Shown piece after piece: positions 11,636 to 24,042 of a stretch of 64,000 bases of DNA. A program made the translations under genes and the position numbers. The stretch lies in contig JAKSZT010053928.1 of the NCBI GenBank assembly GCA_026826555.1, positions 2,334,191 through 2,398,190 on the forward strand, read 5' to 3'. How positions within the stretch are numbered: the first letter of the stretch is position 1; each line of letters begins with the position of its first letter. The notes under the pieces were generated by a model. That model worked only from the letters and a program-made list of their open reading frames with translations, did not search any database and was not told the DNA's origin. This stretch comes from Tolypeutes matacus. Its lineage: Eukaryota; Chordata; Mammalia; Cingulata; Chlamyphoridae.

Positions 11636-12873
11636 TTAATTTGTCGGGCCTTGGGCTCTGTCTTCCTCCAGTTCTTGGGCTTCCTTTTTGGTTTCCCCGT
11701 CCCTCGCCTCATGCCGGGAGACCGGGAATTTGTCCTTGTTGTTCTCCTTTTTCCATTTCATTCGCCTGTTCTGGAACCAGATTTTTACCTGCCTCTCGGT
11801 GAGGGCTAGAGCGTGGGAAACCTCGATTCTCCTCTTCCTGGTCAAATAAGGGTTAAAAAGGAATTCCTTTTCCAGCTCTAGGGTTTGGAAACGACTGTAG
11901 GTTTGTCTTCCTCTTCGCCTACCAGGAGCTGCTGATTAAAACAAACAAAAAGGGGGAAATGAACTTTTAAAAATATAATGCTGCCTCTTCAAGTTGCTGG
12001 AGAGTTCTGGAACTGCTGAGGGGTGAAACATACATAGCTCCTTAGATGTGATCTCTCTCTCTATATATATAGGGTATGCAGGCAAAAGGGGTAGAGGGAA
12101 GGTCCACAATTATTCTGTCCCCATCATCTTTACATGGTTTCTACTTACACAAATAAAAAAGTCTATTACTTTATGAATAAGAACCACTGTGGCTACCCAA
12201 GAAGGAAAAGGAGGGGGAGAGGGAGAGGAAAAGGGAGTTTTAAAGGTAGAACGTGAGATGAAAGCAGATTTCTTCCCCTCTCCCGGCTTAAAAAAAAAAT
12301 TGCATCCCAACCTTGTGGTCTCATCCAGGGAAACATTTGAGAAGGAGACGAGCTCTGATTTAAATGGTCTGGGTCCTCGCCAATATTACCACTGGACGAT
12401 TTACAGTCAGGATATTGTACCAGCTCGGCCTCTTGCTGGGTCGTAAAAATCGGCTGTCTCTGTAAGTTATCGTATCCGTAAAACTTCGCGGGCTCCCCGT
12501 GACAGGCAATCCCGCCGCAGGGGGGAGGCGGCGGCGGAGGCGGAGGCTGCGGAGGAGGAGGGGGGGCGGCCTGGTAGGCTGCGGCCGGGCTGCCCCCGCC
12601 GGGATGGAAGTAGTCCTGGCCGGAGCCGGGGCCCGGGCCGCCCCCGCCGCCGCACCCGGGTGCCGCGGGCGGCGGGTGCGCGTGCGCCTGCGGGGGCGCG
12701 TGCGGGAAGCCAGCGGCGCGGTTGCCATAGAGCTGCAGGGCGGCGGCGGCGGCGTGGCGGCTGCCGACCTCGGGCCCGAAGTGACAGTCGTAGTAAGTGG
12801 GATTGATGGCCTCGCCCGCCGCCGCCGCCGCCTTGTACTTGGAGTACAGCGGGTTCACGAAGTACGAGCTCAT
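11636..12873 (-). CDS. HOXD8: Homeobox protein HOXD8
   Basis: HOXD8 is a sequence-specific nuclear transcription factor of Hox paralogue group 8. The CDS is join(12312-12873, 11636-11931) on the minus strand, giving 285 residues against about 290 in human. It starts [14 protein letters not shown], the conserved Hox N-terminus. Exon 1 is low-complexity, with alanine, glycine and a long proline run, and ends with the PBX-binding hexapeptide FPWM (residues 181-184). Exon 2 carries the homeodomain (192-251, ending [18 protein letters not shown]) and an acidic C-terminus. The donor is G|GTTGGG at 12312/12311. The acceptor is a tandem ATCAGCAG, so exon 2 may begin at 11931 or 11928 (one alanine more or less). 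The phase-1 intron is 380 bp. The frame is open for 40 codons upstream, but the conserved start at 12873 is preferred. Confidence 0.97.
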
Positions 12874-13700
12874 CGGGGCGGCGGCCGCGGCGGCGACGGC
12901 TAGGGACCGAGGGAGGGCGGCCCCGAGCCGGAGGGCGGCCCCGGGCGGGCGGGCGGCGCGGAGCAGGCGGGGAGCGCCTCGGCACGGCCGCAATGCCGCG
13001 AGGGCCTCTGGGGCGGCTGCTCCCGCCGCTGGGGCCGCCGGCCTACGTCGCTGCTGTCGCCCGCGCGCGCGCGCCGCCTCTGAGGCCCGGCAGCCGCGGG
13101 CGCCCGACTACTGGGCGCTCATGTCCGGCTCTAGTGCTCGCCGCCTCGGCCTTGCGCCGCCTCCCTCGCGGGTCGCGGGTCCTCGCCCAGCCCCCGCACG
13201 CCGCCACCCGCCCGGCCTCTCCCGGCGCGAGCCGGTTCGGCTGCAGTATAATCGCCGACGCCCCAGATGACCTGCCCGGCTGCCTCCAGTTTCCTCTGAG
13301 GCACCAGGCGGTCCTCGGCGCACCGGGACAAGGAAAAAAAAAGTGCGCCCGACCCACGGGGACAATATTTGGCTTCGGTTTACAAACCCCCGCTCTGGAG
13401 GGAAAAGGAAAAAAATGCCCTCTGCCCGCCGCCACCTCTCACCTCGCCCCCCTTCCCGGTCCCCTCCCACCGGTCCCGTCGCCGCCGCCGAGGCTGCCGC
13501 CCCGGTGCGCCCCGGCGAGGCATTTTCGCACCACGCCACTGCGCGGACAGGCAGGGAGATGGGGGCGAGATAACCGTGCGGAGGGATCCGCGCGGGGGCG
13601 AGGCTAGTGCGGTCAACGGACGCCTCACCCTGTCGGGAGATGCCTCCGCCGGCCTTAAAGGGGGCCCATAAATCCGCACTGCCAAGGGCTCGCCATGCGC
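12480..13700. promoter_or_regulatory. HOXD8: HOXD8 CpG island (exon 1 and 5' flank)
   Basis: CpG-dense sequence covers HOXD8 exon 1 and about 800 bp upstream, including a CGCGCGCGCG run near 13062-13073. No canonical TATA box is seen, so a dispersed CpG-island promoter is likely. Confidence 0.75.
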
Positions 13701-16700
13701 CCAGGATGGTGGGGATGCGGGCCGCGGCTGGCTGGAAGGGGGCGCGGCAGAACTTAGAGTTGGGGAGGCTGGGCAGCCACTCCCAGGAGGCTGCAGAGTA
13801 AGCGTTTCCCTCCCAGAGCCCCTGGAGCACCCCCGTAAAGAGGTCAGCCGCGGTTTCTGTACCCCTGGACGCGGGCGCAGCCCAGGGAACGTGGGCGAGC
13901 GGTGTAGTAGTAGCTAGCGTGCATTTGAGCTTGGGCCTTTCTAACCGGTTAGATTAAAGGCCGCGAGCGTGGCCCCAGAGCTGGCGTTAGCAATGCCAAT
14001 CAACGCCCTACTTGTCCAGCCGAGCTGGCCTTGGGGAAATGAGATGTACATTTACCCTTGACGCACTGCACGCCTGGCTGGGGCTCCCAGGTTAATTGAT
14101 ATTTAATGGAAACCATGCCCATGAATATAGTTTCCATCATTTCACCCCTGATAGACGTCAGCACCAGGCGCGGGGAGGAGGGGAGGAGGCTGAAGAATGT
14201 GGAACATTAGCATTGCTGCGGGAGTAAACAGAAAAGCGGGCAGAAATGTGCCAAAGCGGGAAGGAGGACTCACACTGGGCTGGGTGGCATTTCGTCGGGC
14301 AGGACGCGCGGCTCCCAGGTCTCAGCCCCGGCGCGGAGCGGACTAGAGCAGGCTGTGGCCCGCGGCGGAGCGCGGGGGGCCGACACCCGCGAGGCCCCCA
14401 CGAAGCCCTCCGGGCCGCCGTTCGGATCGCGCCGGTTCCAGGCGGCTGCAGGCGGTGCCCTTCTTCTGCTGGCAGTACTGGTTTATCCACCAAGTGGACG
14501 CGGGGCTCAGCTTAATCACTTATTTTTTCATAAGAAAGAGCAGGCTCGGCCTAGTTTGTGAGCCAGGAGGAAGGGAAACCACCCGAGACGTGCGGGCAAG
14601 TCGGCTGTGAAGCCACAAAATAGTCCTGATTCTAGAAGCCCCCCAAAGCCGCTGGACGTTACACCCCAACCGCCCCCATCCCATCCCTACCCCTTCCCCG
14701 TCCCCACACTTCAATTTTCTTTTCTTTTCTTTTTTTCTCTTCCCCTGTTTTTATGTCCAATAAATGTAACGAATCCCTGCTGTATGTGTTTTCCCTCGCC
14801 CACGGCCTTCTTCGCGGGCTGTTTGGGTAACCGAGTCCTTTCCAGGTAATCCAGGGTTATGATGCAGCCACGCAGACCGGCCTTGGGAGTCGACCTCGGA
14901 GACGCGGTCCGCGCCCACCCGAGACGCTCCCGCTGACGTTAAAACACACCACGCCAACTTTCCACGCCAAATGCAAATGTCTGAAAAGTTCATACAGCCC
15001 AAAAGGCGCAGCAGGCGAGTGACAGCAATTCGTGGGTTGGCCCTGCCTGCGAGCGCGATCCTGAGATCGGTCCGGATGGGCTGAATATCATATTTTGTAA
15101 ATTGAGACTATAAGGTCGAGATGGAAAAGCATAGCAAGATAAAAATTTCTAAGACTGTTTTAACTCTTCCGGGAATGGTTGGAAATGGCTAAAGTAAATG
15201 GATTGCTAATGGATGTGCAGAAGATAAAGGCAAGCTTTATTTAATTTTCGAATTAGTAGGAAGTATAGGAGATTTTATGTTGTGGGGGTAGTGGGGGGTA
15301 TGTTCCCCCACCTCTCCCCACCCCATGAGGGTTATCACCAGGTAAAACTTCCTTTAAAAAGGAAAGCGAATTGATTCTGACAGATAACGATTTTGGACTG
15401 CAATCTTGCAAATGCCCAAATAAAAGATGATTATTTTCAATAAAGACTTGGAGCTAACTTTGTAATTTTTCTATTTATTTCATTGTTTGGCGTGAGGGCG
15501 TTTGCGTATTTAAACAACCTTCCATAAGTGAGTGGGGTTTGGGAGTGGAATGGGCAAAAAATAGGAGAGCGAGCCCTGAGTTTAGTAATACAAGGCACCT
15601 TCTAGAACTGTGTGATTCCTGGGGAGGGGGTAGTGGAAGAAACGCGAACACTACAAATTCATTTCTACACATTTGGGCCTAATTTAGAAAATATTACAAG
15701 CAACATTTCCTGTTGGAATGAAACATTTGGGTTTAGTTTTTTTTTTTTTTAAGCCGTTCTGTTTATAATCTGAATATAAAAAGAGCGCGTCAACTTCGTA
15801 AAGAAAGATCTATGCTTTCACACGTTACTGTTTCGATAGAACGCATTAATTTACCATAACGTTTTATAGTTATGGGACTATGTGCCATAGGCCAAATTTT
15901 CTGAAATCCTGACTGAGCCAAAATTTTATACCTCATAATTACGGCTGGAGAACATTGTTTATTTTTTGGTTAAAATTATCCTAATTTGGGATTAAAAATA
16001 AGATTGTAAATATTTTTAATCAACGCCTTCCCCCTCCGCAACTAGTTTTACGAGATCAGAAAGTGGAGCAATAGCGCTCTCTAGTGGCCAAATGCCACCT
16101 CGAGCCGACCGAATTTAACTTGCCTTTCATTCATCTTAAACCACTTCCAGTCTTAAACCACTTTGGTTTGACTAGGGCTTGGGCCGCTGACACTAATAGT
16201 GCCTTATCCCTTTGATTGTCAACAAGTCAAGTGCAGCAAACAGGAGCTCCTTAATGCCGAGGATATTATCATTTGTATTCCCAAGAGCTTACAGTAGTGA
16301 GCTCCAGCCTATCTTTCCCCAGACACAGTTGGCCACCATTCTGTAATCACCCAGCTGTGTCTTTTAAACCAAATTATAGGACTAACTAAAACAAAAACCG
16401 CAACTTTCCAACTATCAACCATAAGAGGCGTTCTTGCAGAGGTGCTTCCCTTCCAAAACTAGGAAATCATAGAAGTCAAAGATGATTAATTTTTCCCTTT
16501 TAAAGCTGTTATTCTGAGCATATTATAAATATTTGCTATTTAAACTTTAATTTTAGTGCTCTGGACTCATTTAACTGGGTGATGTTGGGGTGGTCTAGGC
16601 CAAATTGAAAGCTTTTTGCTTGATTTCTGAGTCGGTTAGACAGCTCCATTAGGGGTTGTGCTTGTCTGAATTTCTATGTGCAAAACATGAGGTTTTTAAT

Positions 16701-18349
16701 TTATATCTAAAGTCACAGAAATAAGATGAATTGGCTAAACATTCCACTTGAGTTTTAAAAAGCAAAGACTTTAATCGGATTAGGTGTTTTCTGCGAGGTT
16801 AATCTTTTTCTCATTTTCAAATGAGAAATTACACCAGGCAGGGTGTAATGAGTATATTTTCTATGGGCAAAATAGATATAATTTCCAACAATATTTTTGC
16901 TGGGAAGTTTGGAGTGAAGAGCCAGCTATTTTTGTGAAAGGGTGTCTGGGTAACTTTGTCTTTCCCTTCTGACCACGCAGTTGGGAGATCCTCTTCCAAC
17001 TAAACTACCCAAAATCACTACCCCCCCCCCCAAAAAAAAAGCCGATATATATTTTTAAAAGAACCGGCTAGACTGCAGAGATCGCCAGAGTATTGTAAAG
17101 AACCACCCACCATGGACTTCTTCAAATAGCTGGCTCATTTTTAAAAATCAGAAGTCCATCACCCCTTCCTTCCTACGAACCTCATTTTCATTTCCTAGGT
17201 GCTCACACCTCACCCGGGGGCTCAAGCCCCTGCATTCTGGGCCCACCACCGTCTTGTTTCTATTTTATTGTCCAGATTTTAAGACCCAGTTTTGTCTGCA
17301 TTTTTCTGTCCTCCCACAAACACAAACATCAAAATAAGATGGTTTCAAAGCGAAGCGCCGGACCTGTCGTAAACTCATTACCTCCAGACGTCTCGCCGGT
17401 TCGATGGCTTTATGACACCTTGGCTCTTCCTGTTTTCAAAGAGTTCTAGGTATCGGGATGGCCGCCGGGGCGGAGGCACGCTGCACCTTCTGCCGAATCT
17501 GGGCCTTGGCTGTCCCTCCCAGCCCTCTCGGCTTTTTCTTCGCGCCCCTTCTTTCATCAGGATCCCCAAGATCTCTGCCACCGCCCCCACCTTCCGCTCA
17601 GCCCAAGACGCCCGGCGCCGCCACCTCTTGGGCCTGCAAAGGCTGCGCTGGGCCGGAATCCCTCGCTCCCAATGACCTTCATTTTAGCCTCTGAATGCAG
17701 CCCTGAGAAGGCTGAGCTGGGCACTAAACACACACAGGAGCCAGAGGGGGGTGGCTAGGGAGTAGGGGTGACTGGGGAGGAGCTCCTTCACCATTATGAT
17801 CTGCAAAAGTCAATTTGGGGCTCCTGTGGGGAGAGGCGGCAGCTCACAGCCCGACTGGCTCTGCCACCGAGAGCAATCCAGCCTTGCGGAGCTGGGGACT
17901 TGCTCCAGATTGCAGAATTGGCCTTTCCCTTATTTGGAGAGAGGGGTCGGCGGCTGGGGCTCCAGGAGGGTGGGGGGGCTGGGGTACCAAATGCCCAGGG
18001 TGAGGATGGCGGGCTTTGGGGGCCCACCGGCTCCACCCAGAGCTGCAGGGAGGCTGACACTAGGCCCGGGGCACAGAGTTTGGGGAGGCCCTGCAACCAG
18101 GCTGGGCGAGGGGTCCAAGATACCCCGCCCCCCCGGGACTGAGCTCTCAGCTGGGACTGTCCACACAAAGGGAAACTTCTAGACACCTGAGAAACCTCTC
18201 AGGTGAAAGGGTCTGGGATTTTTAGCCATGGTTTCCTCCCAGGTATGTGGGAGAAGACCCTGGAGAAGGTGATATTTTGCACAGAGACAAGAGAAAGCAG
18301 GCACACAGCGTCCAGGGCCAGCGTCTGGTTCCATTTGATCAGGTCAGCA
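13701..18349. other. HOXD8-HOXD9 spacer
   Basis: No gene or transposon is recognised. Notable items are a compact conserved-looking element at 14085-14160, a CpG-rich patch at about 14270-14460, a CTCF-like motif at 16073-16090, AT-rich stretches at 15.2-17.0 kb, a C10/A9 run near 17022-17040, and a GC-rich stretch at 17.4-18.1 kb. Confidence 0.5.
16073..16090 (-). promoter_or_regulatory. CTCF-like motif between HOXD8 and HOXD9
   Basis: The minus strand reads TGGCCACTAGAGAGCGCT. It matches the extended CTCF consensus with one core mismatch (A for G in the GG step). On this strand the motif points left, toward HOXD8 and the missing anterior genes. Confidence 0.55.
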
Positions 18350-18355
18350 TTTATT
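18350..18355 (-). other. HOXD9: Poly(A) signal of HOXD9
   Basis: The minus strand reads AATAAA here, 731 nt past the HOXD9 stop. It is the first canonical hexamer downstream, so it is the likely 3' end of the mRNA. Confidence 0.65.
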
Positions 18356-19085
18356 GGTAGGAAACGGTCACATTTACAACTGGTCCTGGGTCAGGAACCG
18401 GGAAGGCAGCCACCCGCAGCCGTCCACGCTAGCCGGGCCCTCCCGGGGAGAGAGCTGCTCCTCCACTCACTGAGAACAAGCCCCCCCGACCCCCAACTCC
18501 AGACGCTGGGCTCCTGTCTCGGCCTCACTCAAGGTTTTGGCCAAGGGCCCGCGGGCTCCCTGAGGAAAGAGGGTCTTTCATAAGAGGCTGGGTGGGTAAC
18601 CTGGCCGGGCCTCAGCCTGGGCTGGCCGCAGGGGTGTCCGCACTGTTGTCGCTCTGCCTTCATTCTCGGAACTGGGGCGCGCTTGGCCCCTACTTGGGCA
18701 GCGCTGGGGGCTAAACTACAGCACTTTTCAGAAACATGGGGGACAATTTACACAGGAGAGGGGTCCCCAAGCCAGCGTGCACTCACAAAGATAGCATTTC
18801 CTAAGAACCAACCCGGCAGGAAAGGGGGGGAACGGGATAAGGCGAAACCCCAAAGTCACTTGGTTTCTCCAACACAGAAAGCGCGCAAATACAGAGTCCC
18901 CCAAATACCTCACAGAGACCAACCACACAGTCACTTCTACCTAAAAAAGGAAAGAAAAAAAAAGTCTAAATCGCTGGAGAGAGTTTCTAGAAATCAAGCA
19001 CCCACCAATTAAAAAAAAAAAGGCAAAACAAAACAGCGCCTGCTGACTTTGCAAAGCAGAGCGGTCCCACCGGCGTCGCGCCGGG

Positions 19086-20441
19086 TCAGTCTCCTTTGGG
19101 GCATTTCTCCTTGCTCATCTTTTTCATTTTCATCCTACGGTTCTGGAACCAGATTTTGACCTGTCTCTCTGTGAGGTTCAGAATCCTGGCCACCTCGTAG
19201 CGCCGGTCCCGGGTGAGGTACATGTTGAAGAGGAATTCCTTCTCCAACTCAAGCGTCTGGTATTTGGTGTAAGGACAGCGCTTTTTCCGGGTGGAGCGAG
19301 CGTGGATCCAGTTCGCTGCCGGGTTGTCTACGAAGAGGGGGGTTTGGAGAAGGGGAGCGAGGGGCGGAGGGGAGGCAGGGAGAGACGACAGGATGGGGGA
19401 GAGAGGTCGTTAAATTAATTTCACCGAGGATGGCCGCTTTTCACAACTTGGGGGGAATTATCATAAAGTCTTAATGCCGGCGCTCTGTTTACCGTACAAA
19501 CGGCGCGCCCAGGGTAGGTGGTTATGGGAAGCTTTTTTATGGATGCGTGTTGCTCGCCTAGGCTAGGGTAGGCGTCTAGACGTTTTTATAGGTTAGTAAA
19601 ACTATCAGTTTTGCACATTCGAGCCTTACAGGTTTCAGCAATAAATCAGGGGGCAATTTCTTTTGCACTTACTTGGGTCAAGTTGCTGCTGCGGCGGCTG
19701 CGGATGCTGCTTCTCCTCCTCCTTCAGCGGGCAGCCGGGGCTCGGGTGGTCGCTGCAAGCCGATGGCTCCGAAGAGCTCCCCGCCCCGGGCCCGGCCCCG
19801 GCCCCGATCCCCGCCCCGGGCCCGGTTCCCGCCGCCGCCGCCGCCTTGTCCCGCAGGAAGGAGTTGCACGAGAACTCGGGGCCGCCGCTCCCCTGGGACT
19901 CCCGGGCAGCGGAACACTCAGTCCGTTTGGAGGAGGAGGAGGACGAGGAAGTGGAGGAGGAGGTGGCGGCGGCGGGGGCCAGGGCCGCTCCGGTTTCAGG
20001 CTTAATCCCGTAGTGGCGCCCGTTGGCCGGGCCGCCGGGGCCGGGGCTGGGACCAGGGCCCGGGCCGCCGCCTCCGCCGCCCGCGCCGCCCGCGAAGCCG
20101 GGCAGCGGCTCCATCCAGGAGCGCACGTAGCGGCCGGGCTCCGAGGCGGCGGCCGCCAGGGGCGGCGGGGACACGTACGGGTGGTAGAGGCCGCTCATCG
20201 CCGCCGCCGCCGGGGGCTGGGTGGGCACCGCGGACCACGAGGCGGAGAACACGGCCGATTTGGGGGCAAAACTACACGAGGCGAACTCGGCGGCGGCGGC
20301 GGCCGGGCTGTCGGCCACACCTGCGGGCCGGCCCTGCGCTCCGGGCCCCGGCGGCCCGAAGCGCGCCGCGAACACCTCGTCGCCCTCATGGCCTATGAGC
20401 GAGTCCACGTAGTAGTTGCTGAGGGTGCCACTGGAGGACAT
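19086..20441 (-). CDS. HOXD9: Homeobox protein HOXD9
   Basis: HOXD9 is an AbdB-class Hox transcription factor of paralogue group 9, acting in trunk, limb and lumbar motor patterning. The CDS is join(19673-20441, 19086-19327) on the minus strand, 336 residues. The N-terminus [19 protein letters not shown] is the HOXD9 signature. Exon 1 has alanine, glycine/proline and serine ([13 protein letters not shown]) runs. The splice joins LDP-N|N-PAANW across a phase-1 intron of 345 bp (donor A|GTAAGT, acceptor CGTAG). The homeodomain is residues 269-328 (starts [12 protein letters not shown], contains [16 protein letters not shown]), and the protein ends KEKCPKGD. The small difference in length from human HOXD9 lies in exon 1 repeats. 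A tryptophan motif just before the homeodomain (AANWIHA) fits group 9 PBX contact. Confidence 0.97.
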
Positions 20442-20990
20442 TTTGAGGCCCCGCGCGCTCCCACCCAAGGTTACACTGCCCGCCGCCGCGCCGCTCCCCG
20501 CCGGCGCCGGAGCCGCCGACTAGTTCGCAGGCTGCAGCCTCCACCATTGGTCGCGTGGCCCACGTGATCATATTTACCAATACCCGGAGTAAATCAGTCC
20601 GCTAAACTGGGGGCTGCTGTGATTTAAAAAAAGAAAATCTTCATCAACATAAGCTGCGCAATTAGTGCCCACGGGCCCCGGCCGGCGCGCCCGGCTCGGC
20701 CCGGTCCGCCTGGCGGAGGCTGGGGCCGCAGGCCGGAGCGCGGCTGGAGGTGGCGCTGGGGGACTATTTGTTCGCCTTCTCCTGCAGCTGTCGGGCGGGT
20801 AGTCGGGACCCCGGCGCTGGCTCCCCAGTTCTTGGTCTCGGAGCTGCGCGGGCCGCGCGCCCTGGGTGCTCAGAGCTCACGGCCAGAGCCCAGAGCAGCC
20901 GGGGGCGCCCAGGGCCTGTGCGGCTCGAGGCCGGCGGGATTTCAGGGGTGGCCCCCTGGCGCCCGAGGGGAGCTCTTTTCTCCCGGCCTC
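19700..20990. promoter_or_regulatory. HOXD9: HOXD9 CpG island
   Basis: CpG-dense sequence spans exon 1 and about 550 bp of 5' flank. The dense part breaks around 20570-20660, where an AT-richer promoter-like stretch lies. Confidence 0.75.
20546..20566. promoter_or_regulatory. HOXD9: CCAAT box plus E-box upstream of HOXD9
   Basis: ATTGG (inverted CCAAT, NF-Y type) at 20546-20550 is followed after 10 bp by the palindromic E-box CACGTG at 20561-20566, 120 bp upstream of the HOXD9 ATG. HOXB4 is known to be driven by adjacent NF-Y and USF sites of this type. The motif is seen; its function is inferred. Confidence 0.55.
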
Positions 20991-23382
20991 TCTCCCTACC
21001 CCAACCGCCCCCTCCCTACACATACCCACACACACGCTCTCTCACAGCTTGTCGTGTTGTTTAAAACAGGTGGAGGACCTCTGTAATGATATTATGCCTT
21101 TCAATAAAAATTTTATGAGGTGTATTTGATTATGGATTAATGTGTCCCTAATAAAATGGACGGATGGAGAAGCGAAGGGCCCCCTCTCCCTGCCACACGC
21201 ACACGCGCGCGCGCAGCCACACACACCCCGACGTGAGGCTGGGCACATGCCGCGGCCCGAGGGGTGAGCTGGGGCGGCCTGGCCTGCGGGGCGGGCGGGG
21301 CCGGGCGCGGTGGCGGGAGCTTCTGTCTGCCCTGGGAAGGGCGGCGGGTGGGACAGTCGACGCGGCGAGGACAGCGGCGGCCAGGATGCATCCTTTCCTC
21401 CAGGGTGGCTGGGAAGGGCCTGGAAGAGAACACGCCACAGGGCAGAGCCTAAATGCCAACGTGGAGCCCGCGTGCGTCCCTGCCCGCCCCTGCCTCAGTG
21501 AGGCGAAAGGGAATCGCGTTTCTCCTTCTTAGTTAGAGGCCTCCAAGTGTATTCCGGAGATGTCTGAAAATTCCGGCCGAGTGACCTGGACCTTGAGCCA
21601 CTCCCTTCCGATTTTTTCTTCTTCTTTCTTTCCTTTTTTCTTTTCCTTTCTTTCTTTTTTCCATTTTTTTCCTTTTTTTTTTTTTTTTGCCTGTAGAGGT
21701 AAGGCTGGGCAGCCTTGAATCTGAGGGAAATGCCCATTGTCACTCCCAAATCCATGGTACAAAGCCTCGGAAACCCGGTTGGGAGCCGTGACAAAAACCG
21801 CCCCGGCGCCAGCGGCAGAGGGCATCTTTCGGGCTCTACAAGTTGCCTAGAGCAAGCTCAGAGGGCTCCTGGCCCACCTCAAAAGCCCCAGAAAGGAAGG
21901 TGTGTGTGTGGGGGGGTGGCTACTTACTGCCTTGCCCATGGCTTTCTGGTTTTGTTTCAGGGGGGCTGCTCTTGCCTGTATCACACAGGTTTTTCTCCAA
22001 GACATGGCCCGGATCAACAACTAATGGCGCTCCTCACATCGCGGGGGTGGGGGGGGGGAACGGACGGACGGACAGCAAGTTAAGATGACCTTCCTTTTCC
22101 TACTCAACCAAAGGAGGTCTGAGGCAATTGAATTCCAGTGCTTCCAACCTGGATTGATTCCGAGCCCTCTCCCTCCCAAACTCAGGAAATGCCCCCCTAA
22201 AGGGTTCTGTCTTGGAACCCGGGAAGGTTCTGGTGTTGAGAAGGAAATTTAAAACTTAATAAATGTTGAGTGTCTCAAGATTCCCTGGGTGTTGTGCTTA
22301 GGCTTAGAGCACCTACATGAACTGTTTTTAGGGGGTGGGGAAAGGCAAGGGGACAAAAGGATGTGTTTTGTGAAACTGCTGGAAACTGACAGAGACCCTT
22401 TGAAACAGCCACAGGACCTGGGGCAACAAATTCTCCATTCGTTCTTTTCCCGAGGCCTTTCCTCCCTTCTCCCAGGCAAGACTGGATACTGCGGAAGCCC
22501 CTCAAAGCTGGCCTGAGTTTCCTGGGCCAATGTTTCCTTCCCATGAACATTGGACTTCATGGGAAGTCATGTTCATTTGCAAATTCTCTTTCAGTCACCC
22601 TTCACGCGTTTCCTTGCCTCCAGATACAGTGGCTCCAACTGGTACTTTTTAATTAAACAAGGAGAGAATTGACTGGGGAGAATCTTTCTTTTACTCTCTT
22701 TTATGCCATGTGGGACACTAAAAGGTAATGATGGAGCATAAAATCCTTCCACAAGGAAACCAGGTTTAAAGTGGGATGGGAAAACCTACCCATCCTGGGC
22801 TTTGCTGGGGCCTGGCTGTCTTGCTCTTGGATGGGGATGGGGGTGAGGGGGAGGGACAGACTTGGAGCCAATGTAATGTACGCTGCTGCTTTTCCTTGTG
22901 CCTGTAATGGAGGGCCGGTGGCTTCCAGGTGGGCAAGGCTGGTTTCAACCTGACCGCTGACAATGGCACACCAGGACCCCACAATCAAAACCAAAGAGAG
23001 AGATACACACAACATAGGGAGCTGTGAGGAAAAAAAGCGGCTTGGAGGCATAGGCTAACTTAGCAGGCTCCAACTAGAGGAAAGCTCATACCCACTGAAA
23101 GCACAACTGTGTGACTATCTTTGGGGGAGGGTGCAAGAGGATAGAGGGCTCCCTTTTCCCCCCAACTATCACTTCCTCCACCCCCAGGGCACCGCCAAAT
23201 TTGAGCACCCTAGTGCCTCCTCCAGCTTCTCTCTCTCATCTCCCTCTCCCTGCTCCCTATCACTCTCCCCAAACTGCCCCAAACAGGTAGTTAAACTGGA
23301 AGATAATCCTTCCAAAGGCTTTCATTTCCACCCTCACATATTTGAATTTCAGAAAGCAGAGGGAACGGACTGGTTTCCAGAG
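20991..23382. other. HOXD9-HOXD10 spacer
   Basis: No gene is seen. It includes an AT-rich block at 21060-21170, an alternating CACGCGCG run near 21197-21215, a pyrimidine tract at 21612-21689, and unique sequence. Confidence 0.5.
21612..21689. repeat. Pyrimidine-rich tract
   Basis: TTCT/TTTC units run into an 18-T stretch on the plus strand. It is a low-complexity repeat without a SINE head. Confidence 0.75.
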
Positions 23383-23388
23383 TTTATT
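23383..23388 (-). other. HOXD10: Poly(A) signal of HOXD10
   Basis: The minus strand reads AATAAA, 655 nt past the stop of HOXD10. It is the first canonical hexamer seen. Confidence 0.6.
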
Positions 23389-24042
23389 GCATTATACATG
23401 CGACCAGAACATGCACAGAAAGGACAGGTTGCTGTTGTACTTCTACCAAACCACAGATGCACCACAAGGGAAAAGCTACAAGGCATAAGTCGTCAATTTT
23501 CCATCTCATCAAAGACAATTGCTAAGTTCATTTGAGAAAAGATACATTGTAATGTGCTTTTCATCCCCCTCCCCCCAAAGCTGTTGAGTTTTCTTTATCT
23601 TTTTTAATATATATATATGTAATTTTAAAAAAGTACTGGATGTATTCAAAGCGCCATGAGCTCATTGTCTAGCCACACACACAGACCTTTTGTGTTTGGA
23701 AAAACATGAAAAAGTCACATTGCAGGATGGAGGAATGGATGGTTGGATGCTCTACAGTTCCAATAAGTTAAGACCCAAATGAAAATGCGAAGTAATAGTT
23801 ACCCTGCATTACGATGAAAAAATAATAAATTACGCGTGCTAGTTTTTTTAATATATATATACTCATAGGGATTACAGATCACTTGCAGCACGAACAGTAT
23901 GACCCCAAAGTCACATTCTAGCAGGAAAACCAAAGAAAAAACAAAGAGCAATGAAGGTTTGTTCCGCCTTCCCAGTCCTCCAGCACTCGGCCCCAGAACG
24001 CCGTGCCCCCTCTCAGATCCCGGCCTCCGCCCGGCCTCGAAC

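Noticed and set aside
12499..13270. Plus-strand open frames opposite HOXD8, HOXD9, HOXD11 and HOXD13 first exons
   Set aside because: They are antisense shadows of GC-rich coding exons, with Arg/Ala/Gly-rich composition.
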